Source of the DNA: a virus
Length of the DNA stretch: 64,000 bases
IMG/VR virus record: IMGVR_UViG_3300020581_000008
Location: 1 to 64,000 of that record
Direction: 5' to 3' (one strand)
The notes beneath the pieces are model-generated. The model made no database searches, was not told the origin of the DNA, and was given only the letters and a program-made list of their open reading frames with translations. The number at the start of each line of letters is the position of its first letter. Position 1 is the first letter of the stretch. Below are positions 1-6,640 of the stretch, in pieces. The position numbers were made by a program, and so were the translations under genes.

Positions 1-448
1 CGGGGCGCGAAAAGGGGGTTTTTTTGGGGGGGTGGTGGGCGGGGGGGGGGGGGGCAGATAGTGGGCGTAGCGATCGTGGGGCGGCCAGTAGCGCGCGGCT
101 TGCAAGATGGGCGCACGGCCGAAGTGACGCGGTGCTGCACGGACGGGCGGCAACGGGACTGGCGCGCCTTCCTTCGTTCGGCAAGTCGGAGCTGGTGGCG
201 CTTGGCCATGTCGCGGTCCTGGTGGCGGTCTGGCTGGGCCGCATGGCGACCGGAACCCTGCCCTGGTGAGGGCGCAGCGGCGGCCCGATCGGGTGTCCTC
301 GATCGCCCAATGCCGGCATCTGCTTCAGGGCTCGGCGTCGCCGGCAGGCGGTGGCAACTCATACTGTGATCAAACCGTTCGGGATTATGTACTTGACGGA
401 CCCAGGCTGGTACGTCCGGGAAAGGGGACGGGCGTTGCTGGGCGTCCG
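1..448. other. low-complexity contig end without supported gene
   Basis: The first ~60 bases hold runs of A, T and mostly G (including about 15 consecutive G), which looks like poor-quality sequence at a contig end. Open frames exist on the plus strand after this, but they overlap each other, lack a good ribosome site and give arginine/tryptophan-rich translations typical of chance frames in GC-rich DNA. I see no supported gene before the minus-strand ORF that ends at 449. Confidence 0.6.
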
Positions 449-601
449 TCACCGGCCGGCGAAGGCGTCGAACACCAGGGCTTCGAGCAGGGAGCCGAGG
501 GAGACGTCGCGCAGCTCGGCAACCGCCTTGAGCACCTTGACCAGGCGCCGCTCCATCCGCACTCCGGTCTGGACGCGATCCAGCTTGGGGTGCAGGGTCA
601 T
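449..601 (-). CDS. small ribbon-helix-helix-like protein
   Basis: Encodes 50 aa starting MTLHPKLDRV. The middle shows a short strand-like stretch (QTGVRM) followed by two helices (RLVKVLKAVAEL and SLGSLLEALVFDAF), the expected pattern of a ribbon-helix-helix DNA-binding protein of the Arc/MetJ/CopG type. The open frame extends upstream to 751, but that part runs through the GATC repeat array and translates into arginine-rich junk, so I chose the internal ATG. It is divergent from the gene at 745, and the repeat array between them is its likely binding site, giving autoregulation or a partition function. The family call rests on pattern only. Confidence 0.55.
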   Translation of the reverse strand: MTLHPKLDRVQTGVRMERRLVKVLKAVAELRDVSLGSLLEALVFDAFAGR

Positions 602-660
602 GACAGCCTCCCTTCGATCGAGGCGGCCAGGGCGCCCACCCGGCGGCCGAGGACTGACCT

Positions 661-740
661 GGGAGATCACTAGAGATCTCTGGGGATCTTGACCGATCTC
701 TGCCGATCTTTTAAGATCTCTGGAGATCTTTGGAGATCTC
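661..740. repeat. eight GATC-centred direct repeats spaced exactly 10 bp
   Basis: GATC occurs at 665, 675, 685, 695, 705, 715, 725 and 735, so eight times at a strict 10-bp period, usually as GATCTC or GATCTT preceded by TGG/TGCC/AGA. Several units are near-palindromes of AGATCT. The array fills the space between two divergent ribbon-helix-helix-like genes. Such helically phased arrays are known as operators or centromeres for ribbon-helix-helix proteins (ParR-like, MetJ-like), and GATC sites one helical turn apart can also be Dam/SeqA-type sites near replication origins. Which applies here cannot be told from sequence. Confidence 0.9.
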
Positions 741-744
741 TCCC

Positions 745-1044
745 ATGCCACAGGACAAAGACACCAAGCTGCAATGCACCCTCACCGGGTATCAGGCATG
801 GCTTTACCAGCAGTTGCAGGCGCGTAGGGGCCTGAAAAAGCACGACATAGCGCGCCGTGCATGGGAAGAGTGGCTGGAGAACCACGAAGCCCAACTTGCC
901 GGGTGGGGGCTTTCTGCGGACGATTGGACTCGCCTGATGGGCGGAAAACTCGCGGACATCGAAACCCAGCGGCGCCGACGCGGAAGGGTGCCAGGGAAGC
1001 GCGAGGAGCAAAAAGACGGCGAGGCGAAGGGAAGCGGGGAATGA
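745..1044 (+). CDS. ribbon-helix-helix-like small protein
   Basis: Encodes 99 aa. The first half (residues ~9-48) has a strand KLQCTLT followed by helices around WLYQQLQARRG and KHDIARRAWEEWLE, resembling a ribbon-helix-helix domain; the C-terminal third is highly basic (RRRRGRVPGKRE). I chose ATG 745 because GGAG at 732-735 lies nine bases upstream; a TTG at 730 is in the same frame. The ribosome site is part of the last 10-bp repeat, so protein bound to the array could block both transcription and translation. The function is inferred from shape and position. Confidence 0.65.
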   Translation: MPQDKDTKLQCTLTGYQAWLYQQLQARRGLKKHDIARRAWEEWLENHEAQLAGWGLSADDWTRLMGGKLADIETQRRRRGRVPGKREEQKDGEAKGSGE

Positions 1045-1069
1045 CCCCTCTCCGGGCCAATTTTGGCGC

Positions 1070-1075
1070 TACACT
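1070..1075 (+). promoter_or_regulatory. possible -10 element (TACACT)
   Basis: The sequence GGCGCTACACTGC at 1065-1077 matches the context at 10963-10975 exactly and shares TACACT with the start of several other operons of this genome. It lies about 90 bp upstream of the antitoxin gene at 1163. No convincing -35 box is visible, so this is a weak prediction. Confidence 0.35.
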
Positions 1076-1162
1076 GCGGGGTGTCGAATAACCGCGCGAC
1101 GAGGCGTTAGCCCCACTTCGGCGCGATTCTCGCACGAAGAGAACTGGGGGCCAGAAACAGGA

Positions 1163-1906
1163 ATGGCGACAGCAACGACCGGACAGACTGCGCCGTCCAC
1201 CAAAGCCGGAGCGCTGACTCTCTTCCGTGGAATGCATCCGCGGGAGATTCCCCTCTATGGCGTCTCTGAGGCAGCGCACTATCTCCATCTTCCGGTTGCC
1301 ACTCTACGGTCCTGGGTAGACGGCCGTACATACAGCGCTGGCGGCCAGACTTGTTTTTCAGAGGGGCTCATCAAACGGCCTGATGCCAACGACTCCCGGC
1401 TGTCGTTCACGAATCTGGTGGAAGCTCATGTCCTGCGGGCACTACGAACGCGACATAGCGTATCCATGAATAATGTTCGCCGAGCCCGCGGATATGCAGA
1501 GATGGAATTTGGAATTGCTCGCCTGTTTATCAGCGATCAGCTCAGGGCAGCTCCCGGCGAGTTATTCCTCAAGGAATACGGGAAGCTACTGAGCTTGACG
1601 AGTGCTGGTCAGTATGTTATGGGGAAGGTTCTCGAGCGCTATCTCCAGCGCGTGGTGCGGGATCTTGAACTCTTGCCCGTCCGCCTGTATCCTTTTGTCG
1701 GAAGCGAAGAAGATTCTAAGCAGGTCATCGCCATTGACCCCCGCCTTTCGTATGGTAGGCCGAGCTTGGCGAGTAAGGGAATCAGCACTGCGATCCTTGT
1801 CGAGAGATTCAATGGCGGCGAAAAGCCCGAAGACCTCGCGAGCTACTATCAGATAGACCAGTCGGATGTCGAGGCAGCGCTCATCTACGAAACAAGAGCT
1901 GCCTGA
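1163..1906 (+). CDS. DUF433 antitoxin with MerR-like HTH
   Basis: Encodes 247 aa. Residues ~30-60 (LYGVSEAAHYLHLPVATLRS) form a MerR-like helix-turn-helix. The C-terminal ~60 residues (IAIDPRLSYGRPSLAS, ISTAILVERF, DLASYYQIDQSDVEAAL) match DUF433, the domain of antitoxins paired with VapC45-like PIN toxins. It would bind its own promoter and neutralise the toxin encoded by the next gene, which overlaps its 3' end by 41 bp. Base use here is less GC-rich than in the neighbouring phage genes, suggesting recent transfer. Ribosome site AGGA lies upstream of ATG 1163. Confidence 0.8.
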   Translation: MATATTGQTAPSTKAGALTLFRGMHPREIPLYGVSEAAHYLHLPVATLRSWVDGRTYSAGGQTCFSEGLIKRPDANDSRLSFTNLVEAHVLRALRTRHSVSMNNVRRARGYAEMEFGIARLFISDQLRAAPGELFLKEYGKLLSLTSAGQYVMGKVLERYLQRVVRDLELLPVRLYPFVGSEEDSKQVIAIDPRLSYGRPSLASKGISTAILVERFNGGEKPEDLASYYQIDQSDVEAALIYETRAA

Positions 1907-2666
1907 TCTTACCTTCTTCGTTGACGCCGACCTAAGCGACCACATCTTCCATGGGATCCTCGCTGCGGCGAATGTTCGCTTTGAGCCCCACGACGCGCAC
2001 TTCAACAAGGGCACAGACGACGAGGACTGGCTGACGAAAGCCGGGCCGCTTGGTTGGATCGTGCTCACTCACAACAAAAAGATACGGTGGAACAGCGCGC
2101 AGACCGAGCGGCTGATGGAAGCTGGCGTTGGGGCCTTCATGTTCATTGGGAAGCCCGGAAAGAATCCGCCGGGCCAGACATCCGTCTTTACCCGCGAACT
2201 CGCAGAAAACTTCGTCCGCCTCTTGCCGGACATCGGGCAGTTCGTCAAGAGACACGCGAGGCCCTGGACTGCGAAGCTCTACCGGCCAGGAGGCGGCATC
2301 GTCAGCGGTCCGGCCGGCGCTCCCAGCAGCGCCAGCGACAGGGCGCGAGTGGAGTTGCGCGACGCGGCCGCGCTTGCCCGGTGTTGCAGTGCAGGGGCAA
2401 ACCAAATTGCGGTGGGAGGTAATGTGACAGATCCCGAGATCATTGCGGAGCTTGAGAAGTTGCGACGGCAGCACTACGTTTGCGATGGCGACTGCTGGTA
2501 CAGCTGCCCTGCGGCGGAAAGTGAATGGAAGGTGAATGGCGGCTCGGCCTGCTGCGACGACGAGCTTGTGGCGCGCACGAACCGGGCGTGCAACTGCGGC
2601 GCCGATGCGGACAACGCGATTCTGGACCGGGTGCTGGCGGCACTGCGCCAGCGGGAGGCGGCCTGA
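1866..2666 (+). CDS. PIN-like (VapC45 type) toxin fused in frame to downstream ORF
   Basis: The 266-aa frame begins with a toxin-like domain (residues ~12-140): LTFFVDADLSDHIFHGIL, WIVLTHNKKIRW and ENFVRLLPDIGQFVKRH match DUF5615/VapC45 PIN-like toxins, whose role would be RNA cleavage using a cluster of acidic residues. Family members usually end soon after a segment like WTAKLYRPG, present here at ~135-143. In this genome the frame continues without a stop through ~45 low-complexity residues into a separate cysteine-rich phage protein that has its own start (GTG 2424). The toxin therefore seems to have lost its stop on insertion, or the product is a genuine fusion. Confidence 0.7.
   Translation: MSRQRSSTKQELPDLTFFVDADLSDHIFHGILAAANVRFEPHDAHFNKGTDDEDWLTKAGPLGWIVLTHNKKIRWNSAQTERLMEAGVGAFMFIGKPGKNPPGQTSVFTRELAENFVRLLPDIGQFVKRHARPWTAKLYRPGGGIVSGPAGAPSSASDRARVELRDAAALARCCSAGANQIAVGGNVTDPEIIAELEKLRRQHYVCDGDCWYSCPAAESEWKVNGGSACCDDELVARTNRACNCGADADNAILDRVLAALRQREAA
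2424..2666 (+). CDS. small cysteine-rich phage protein
   Basis: Encodes 80 aa starting VTDPEIIAEL. GGGAGG at 2414-2419 sits just ahead of GTG 2424, strongly supporting independent initiation inside the toxin frame. Cysteines occur at CDGDCWYSC, ACC and ACNC, suggesting metal or disulfide binding. It is translationally coupled to the next gene (TGATG at 2664-2668). The same frame also carries the toxin upstream, so the ancestral gene probably began here before the toxin-antitoxin pair arrived. Function unknown. Confidence 0.65.
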   Translation: MTDPEIIAELEKLRRQHYVCDGDCWYSCPAAESEWKVNGGSACCDDELVARTNRACNCGADADNAILDRVLAALRQREAA

Positions 2667-2950
2667 TGCCCTACGGCCACAACGTGACGAGGCTGATCGC
2701 CAGCAAGATGGCACGGGATGCGATCCCTGCCGGCGTAGGCGCCAAACGTGCGACGCAGGCCGGCATGTCGTACCTTGCGTCGCCAAAACTAGGCGAGCGC
2801 ACCAGGCAGGCAGCCGAGTGGGTGCGGCAGGCGCTGGCGGCCGTCAGGGCTGCGCCAGCCTACGATCCGGCCGTGCACGGGGCGGATGACGAGGCGATTG
2901 CCGGCGAGATCCTGCGGCGGCTAGAGTCGCGGCAGAAGGGCGGCACTTGA
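2666..2950 (+). CDS. small phage protein, unknown function
   Basis: Encodes 94 aa (MPYGHNVTRLIASKMARDAI). The ATG overlaps the previous stop as TGATG and GGAGG lies at 2653-2657. The protein is helical and alanine/arginine-rich with no recognised motif. First member of the small-gene train that has no relation to the toxin-antitoxin pair. Confidence 0.65.
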   Translation: MPYGHNVTRLIASKMARDAIPAGVGAKRATQAGMSYLASPKLGERTRQAAEWVRQALAAVRAAPAYDPAVHGADDEAIAGEILRRLESRQKGGT

Positions 2951-2977
2951 CAAGCCGGTACAGTGCAGGCGTACACT
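2947..2977 (+). promoter_or_regulatory. sigma70-like promoter
   Basis: TTGACA at 2947-2952 and TACACT at 2972-2977 with a long 19-bp spacer (18 if GTACAC is used). The -35 overlaps the end of the preceding gene, and the next gene starts at 3012. TACACT recurs at other operon starts in this window. Confidence 0.5.
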
Positions 2978-3011
2978 ACTGCGCTAGGGAGGAAACCGCA
3001 GGGAGCTGCCT

Positions 3012-3272
3012 GTGGCCGGAAAGGCAGGGGGCGGCGGCAACAAACGCGGTGGCGGTCGTGGCAAGCGCGTTGGCACTCTTACGGCGGCGAAGCGGAAGAA
3101 GATTCCGAAGAGCCAATTCGGGCTGCCGGGATCGAAAAAGTATCCGATGCCGGATAAGGCCCACGCCGGGAACGCCAAGGCAAGGGCACAACAGCAGTAC
3201 AAAGCAGGCCGCATGAGCAAATCAACCCGTGACAAGATCTTCGCCAAAGCTAACCGTGTCCTCGGAAACTAA
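3012..3272 (+). CDS. small basic phage protein
   Basis: Encodes 86 aa from a GTG. The N-terminus is Gly/Lys-rich; the middle PKSQFGLPGSKKYPMPDKAH followed by NAKARAQQQYKAG and a KSTRDKIFAKANRVLG end matches a conserved small protein seen in many phages, with the pattern YPMPD-K-HA-NAKARA. Function of the family is unknown; the lysine and arginine content suggests nucleic-acid contact. First gene after the promoter at 2947-2977. Confidence 0.75.
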   Translation: MAGKAGGGGNKRGGGRGKRVGTLTAAKRKKIPKSQFGLPGSKKYPMPDKAHAGNAKARAQQQYKAGRMSKSTRDKIFAKANRVLGN

Positions 3273-3275
3273 CCC

Positions 3276-3422
3276 GTGAGAAAAACCGTCGCGAAGCGCA
3301 TCCGACGCAGCGTTGGTATCGTTGACACGCCGCTTGTGCCGGAGCGCGGAAACGTGACACATCGCAGGCTGGTGTCGGCCTACCGGCGCGCCAAGCGCGA
3401 CTACCGGGAGGGCAAGCAATGA
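3276..3422 (+). CDS. 48-aa basic protein
   Basis: GTG 3276 opens a 48-aa frame (VRKTVAKRIRRSVG ... YRRAKRDYREGKQ) beginning four bases after the previous stop and ending in an ATGA overlap with the next gene. Strongly basic, no known motif. Support comes from the tight coupling on both sides, not from similarity. Confidence 0.5.
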   Translation: MRKTVAKRIRRSVGIVDTPLVPERGNVTHRRLVSAYRRAKRDYREGKQ

Positions 3423-3652
3423 ACGGCGGCGCAGGCAGCGAAATGGGCCGCGCGCGAGTGGCAGCGGCAATCGATCCGGCACGGAGAGGCGACAGCGGTG
3501 CTGATCCAAACGGCCGCAAGGAAAACCCTGCAACTGCCGCCATGCGCCGGTTTGCAGTTGACCTTGAAACGCTAAACCCCAACCCGACGCCGCAGCAGGC
3601 TGAATACATCGCAGCGTGGAAGCGCCTGCCGGACAGCGAGGAGAGCGCATGA
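3419..3652 (+). CDS. small hypothetical protein
   Basis: Encodes 77 aa. ATG overlaps the preceding stop (ATGA) and GGGAGG lies at 3407-3412. The C-terminus NPNPTPQQAEYIAAWKRLP looks well conserved in style; the rest is flexible and charged. It ends in an ATGA overlap with the lipoprotein gene. Function unknown. Confidence 0.6.
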   Translation: MNGGAGSEMGRARVAAAIDPARRGDSGADPNGRKENPATAAMRRFAVDLETLNPNPTPQQAEYIAAWKRLPDSEESA

Positions 3653-4125
3653 CGCACAACGGGTTCATCGACGGCGGCAGGAGTGCTAGTCTACTCACTG
3701 CGTGGCTGCTGGTGGCGCTATTGGCGGGCTGCGCAAGCGGCGGCGCACCGCAACCAGCAGGCAGCAGCACTGCAACGGCCATCCCGCTGTACATCACGAG
3801 TATCCAGGGCATCGTTTCGTACCTCGACATCACGCTCAAGCAGGACGAGGCAGTTGGCCTGATAACCGGCACCAAGGCGAAGAGCGCCGACAAAGCCATC
3901 GCCGACACAGAGCTAGCGCTGGCGGCAGCGGCAGCAAGCTATGCTGCCTACCAGGCCGCTACCGGCACAAAGGCCACTGCACAGCAACAGATCCAAGCAG
4001 CCGGTGCGGCCGTGTCGCTGCTTGTCACGGCCGCGCAGCAAGACGGTTTGATCAAGGGCCAAGACGCAGCCAAGGGGCAAGAACTACTAGCGCTAGCACT
4101 GGCGCTCTCGCTGGTGCCGCTGTAA
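3649..4125 (+). CDS. predicted phage lipoprotein
   Basis: Encodes 158 aa. After a short charged start comes a hydrophobic stretch ending in a lipobox (LLVALLAGC, cysteine at about residue 28), so the mature protein would be lipidated and anchored in the bacterial envelope. The rest is alanine-rich and mostly helical. The longer frame from 3616 is rejected because ATG 3649 overlaps the upstream stop. Envelope lipoproteins in phages can serve superinfection exclusion, but nothing specific shows that here. Confidence 0.7.
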   Translation: MTHNGFIDGGRSASLLTAWLLVALLAGCASGGAPQPAGSSTATAIPLYITSIQGIVSYLDITLKQDEAVGLITGTKAKSADKAIADTELALAAAAASYAAYQAATGTKATAQQQIQAAGAAVSLLVTAAQQDGLIKGQDAAKGQELLALALALSLVPL

Positions 4126-4141
4126 GACCGGGAGATACGAA

Positions 4142-4420
4142 ATGTTGAAAGGTTTGTCCGAAGGCGTAGTCGTGCATTATGTGCTGGCAGCGCACGATCT
4201 CGCCGTTAAGTACCAACACCTCGTTGGCGAACACCGTGCGGCAGTCGTTGTCAACCCGTGGTGCACGCTTAACCGCGACGACGGCTACAGCAATCTGCTG
4301 GTGTTCTGCGACGGCAGCAACGACGGCGTCTCGGACTACCTGCTGTGGGCAACGTCACGCGTCATGTCTGAGGGCAAAGAGCCGGGCACTTGGCACTGGC
4401 CCGAGCGGGAGGAGGCGTGA
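4142..4420 (+). CDS. hypothetical phage protein
   Basis: Encodes 92 aa (MLKGLSEGVVVHYVLAAHDL). GGGAG at 4131-4135 precedes ATG 4142. It is a mixed alpha/beta-looking sequence ending WHWPEREEA with a GTGA overlap to the next gene. No family recognised. Confidence 0.65.
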   Translation: MLKGLSEGVVVHYVLAAHDLAVKYQHLVGEHRAAVVVNPWCTLNRDDGYSNLLVFCDGSNDGVSDYLLWATSRVMSEGKEPGTWHWPEREEA

Positions 4421-4623
4421 CTATTCAGGCGCTGAAACTGCGTGCCGGCGAGGCGGTGGAGCTTGCATGGGGTGCCGAGGTGCTGCACACTGAGTACCTG
4501 GCCGATCAGGGACTCTTTATCGTGCTGGTGCAGCACGAGGCGGAAAGCGGCACAGGTGCAAGCGTGCAGAAGCTTGGCCCTGCGGCCAGCGCGATCGACA
4601 AAGTAATGAAAAGCGTTGGCTGA
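4417..4623 (+). CDS. hypothetical phage protein
   Basis: Encodes 68 aa from GTG 4417, which overlaps the previous stop; GGAGGAGG immediately upstream is a strong ribosome site. Sequence VTIQALKLRAGEAVELAWGA, then LFIVLVQHEAES. No recognised domain. Confidence 0.6.
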   Translation: MTIQALKLRAGEAVELAWGAEVLHTEYLADQGLFIVLVQHEAESGTGASVQKLGPAASAIDKVMKSVG

Positions 4624-4995
4624 ATGGACATCGCCGTGAACACGACGGTGGTGGGCAGCCTGCGGATCTGGCGCTGCGGCCTCGGCATTACGCAGGAGCA
4701 ACACCTGCGCACCGTGGACGGCATGTGGCACCACATCGCAATCGTGCATGAGCGGAGCTACTGTACGCTGTACGTGGACGGCATGCAGATCTCCAAGCAC
4801 GCGGTTGGTTGGCGCTACCGCTGGCTGCGGCTACGGCGCACGCTGACGCATCTTCGGCTCAATGCTGTCAGAGCGCTGCGGCGGCTGTCAGAATGCGACT
4901 GCGCTGTTTGTCAAGTAAAGCGCAACCCGCCAACGCTGGACGAGCTGCGGCGCGATTCCGAGCCGGTTGACAACATTGAGGATGCGGTGCGATGA
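4624..4995 (+). CDS. protein with LamG-like fragment
   Basis: Encodes 123 aa starting directly after the previous stop. Residues ~30-55 (TVDGMWHHIAIVH and TLYVDGMQIS) match the core of laminin-G/concanavalin-like domains (W-HHIA-V ... LYVDG), but the protein is too short for a full fold and continues as an arginine-rich helix, then a CDCAVC motif. It may be a degenerate or minimal relative. The same core appears twice in the tail protein at 53959. Ends in ATGA overlap. Confidence 0.6.
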   Translation: MDIAVNTTVVGSLRIWRCGLGITQEQHLRTVDGMWHHIAIVHERSYCTLYVDGMQISKHAVGWRYRWLRLRRTLTHLRLNAVRALRRLSECDCAVCQVKRNPPTLDELRRDSEPVDNIEDAVR

Positions 4996-5207
4996 CAGCC
5001 TTGGGCCGCGCAATAGCTAGGCCCGACCAGCGGTTGGCGCTACGGGCTGGTATTGCTGCGGCGCTAGATATCGCCGGCGAGATTCCTTTCGACGACGAGG
5101 AAGTCATCATTGATCGGCTTATGCTTAATGCGGAATCGTTGCTGCTGCTCTTCGCCGCTTACGTGCGCCAGCGCAAGCCGGCCGCGAACGGAGCGGCTCG
5201 TGACTAG
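4992..5207 (+). CDS. hypothetical small protein
   Basis: Encodes 71 aa (MTALGRAIARPDQRLALRAG). ATG overlaps the previous stop. Predicted mostly helical, ending KPAANGAARD. No family recognised. Confidence 0.55.
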   Translation: MTALGRAIARPDQRLALRAGIAAALDIAGEIPFDDEEVIIDRLMLNAESLLLLFAAYVRQRKPAANGAARD

Positions 5208-5472
5208 GACAGAGGCAGGCTTTCTGCACGCTTGCGGCGATGCAGACTTTCTGCGCAGCTGCGGCATCACGCCGATCGAGGCAGGCTGGACACCAGAACC
5301 GTGGCGCATGCATTTCGCGGACGGCACGAGCATCGAGCTGCGCGATGTGAGATTCACTCTCAAGCCGTCGCCGCTGGCAGAGTTGCCAACCATTGCCGCC
5401 CGGTTATGGGCAACAAAAACCACGGCCGTGCAGCAGTTCAAGAGCGGAGAAAATTGGGGTGATTTGAAATGA
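5200..5472 (+). CDS. hypothetical small protein
   Basis: Encodes 90 aa from GTG 5200 (VTRTEAGFLHACGDADFLRS), overlapping the end of the previous gene by eight bases. Contains GWTPEPWRMHFADGTSIELR, a beta-like stretch. Ends in ATGA overlap. Function unknown. Confidence 0.55.
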   Translation: MTRTEAGFLHACGDADFLRSCGITPIEAGWTPEPWRMHFADGTSIELRDVRFTLKPSPLAELPTIAARLWATKTTAVQQFKSGENWGDLK

Positions 5473-5624
5473 GCCAACCCAACCCACCAAGCAGCGGCAT
5501 GACGGTGCTGGAAGGCAGCAAACTGCTCAAGGGCAGCAAGCACACGCGCGCTGCGCACCGCAAGGCGAAATCTCTCAAGCCACCCAAGGCAGGCAAGCCG
5601 GGACGCGGCAAGGGGCGCAAGTGA
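5469..5624 (+). CDS. 51-aa basic protein
   Basis: ATG 5469 opens a 51-aa frame (MSQPNPPSSGMTVLEGSKLL, ending KPGRGKGRK) coupled by overlap on both sides (ATGA upstream, GTGA downstream). The very basic lysine-rich tail suggests nucleic-acid binding. No family recognised. Confidence 0.5.
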   Translation: MSQPNPPSSGMTVLEGSKLLKGSKHTRAAHRKAKSLKPPKAGKPGRGKGRK

Positions 5625-5932
5625 GTCAGTGGCCGGCAAGCAGTGTGCGGGCCGACGCGCAGCGGCAGGCAATGGCGTGGCCGCCAGATGGCGCCACCGT
5701 CAACGCACACGGCGATGTGGTTGTGGATGACAACGCCCGAGCGGACGAGATCAATAGGCAGATCCTCGCGCTGATCCGCGAAAAGCGCGCGCTGTCGAAT
5801 AGGCTCACGCGACTACGCGATATTGTCAGCAACCAGCGAGAAAGCCTCGCGCAGCAACACAACGGCGAGCTGGCGTTGGCTACGGCCGCAAGTCTCGGCG
5901 AGCTGCACACGTTGATTGAGGCCCCACTGTGA
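5621..5932 (+). CDS. coiled-coil hypothetical protein
   Basis: Encodes 103 aa from GTG 5621. Residues ~40-85 (INRQILALIREKRALSNRL and following) form a heptad-like helix, so a coiled coil is likely. Coupled to both neighbours by stop/start overlap. Function unknown. Confidence 0.6.
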   Translation: MSQWPASSVRADAQRQAMAWPPDGATVNAHGDVVVDDNARADEINRQILALIREKRALSNRLTRLRDIVSNQRESLAQQHNGELALATAASLGELHTLIEAPL

Positions 5933-6027
5933 GGCTGTACGATGATCCGGCGGTGCAGGGGTGCACCTGGACATTTGCCGCTTTAGGTGTAACCGTACTT
6001 GCGCTATGGCTTTGGATAAACGTATGA
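5929..6027 (+). CDS. 32-aa membrane peptide
   Basis: GTG 5929 overlaps the previous stop; the frame encodes VRLYDDPAVQG followed by a single hydrophobic helix (TFAALGVTVLALWLWINV) and stops in an ATGA overlap with the next gene. Size, coupling and membrane helix support a real small membrane protein. Confidence 0.5.
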   Translation: MRLYDDPAVQGCTWTFAALGVTVLALWLWINV

Positions 6028-6320
6028 ACCCAGACGAGATCCAGCCCGGGAGTGCCTACATGGACGCACATGGCCGCATGCGGGTGGTGCGGTACCTGTG
6101 CGCTGGCGAGCGCGTGTCGTACCTCTTGCCCGGCGCAGATCCGATCTACGGCCTGTGTGCTCTAGACCGGTTTGCGGCCCAATGCACCTCGGAGTTCGCG
6201 AGGAGCAAGGCGGCGCCAGCAGGTTTCCAGCGATACAGCGGCATCGCGGTGCAGCAGCGCCACCTCTCGTTGCCATGCACGCGTAAACAGTTTGCAGACT
6301 TTTGCGAGCCGTATGCATAA
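6024..6320 (+). CDS. hypothetical protein
   Basis: Encodes 98 aa (MNPDEIQPGSAYMDAHGRMR). Start chosen at the ATGA overlap; a longer frame from 5961 is less likely. Beta-rich N-terminus with DAHGRMRVVRYLCAG, and several cysteines. Unknown function. Confidence 0.55.
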   Translation: MNPDEIQPGSAYMDAHGRMRVVRYLCAGERVSYLLPGADPIYGLCALDRFAAQCTSEFARSKAAPAGFQRYSGIAVQQRHLSLPCTRKQFADFCEPYA

Positions 6321-6513
6321 CCGCTACTACGGCCGCGACGGCACGGTGTATGCTGAGCAGGATGGCGGCGGCGTGGTGCCATTCTTTCTCAACAGCATGG
6401 ATGCCACGCGTGCCGAGGCGAACCGCCTTTTGGCACTCTACAAGACACAGCTTGTACGGCAGCACCTAGATTGGGCGCCGCTCCATCTCCAATACGACAA
6501 GGAAAAACCATGA
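6313..6513 (+). CDS. small hypothetical protein
   Basis: Encodes 66 aa (MHNRYYGRDGTVYAEQDGGG). ATG 6313 overlaps the previous stop by eight bases. No recognised motif; ends in ATGA overlap with the following short gene. Confidence 0.55.
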   Translation: MHNRYYGRDGTVYAEQDGGGVVPFFLNSMDATRAEANRLLALYKTQLVRQHLDWAPLHLQYDKEKP

Positions 6514-6620
6514 AAATCCTGCACCGTATCCGCGTGCTACTGTGGGGCTGGCGCCGGCCGCGCGTGTCGGCCGTCGCGAGCCGTACGGCACTTGAACCAT
6601 TCTGGACGTCCGCGCTTTGA
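6510..6620 (+). CDS. 36-aa basic peptide
   Basis: ATG 6510 follows AAGGAAAAACC and encodes MKILHRIRVLLWGWRRPRVS and 16 more residues. It is amphipathic and arginine-rich. Supported only by coupling and ribosome site. Confidence 0.4.
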   Translation: MKILHRIRVLLWGWRRPRVSAVASRTALEPFWTSAL

Positions 6621-6640
6621 AAGACGAGAGGACAACGCAC

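Noticed and set aside
61-692. Overlapping plus-strand ORFs of about 100 aa near the left end
   Set aside because: They overlap each other and the RHH gene, lack ribosome sites and are Arg/Trp/Ser-rich, as chance frames in GC-rich DNA are.
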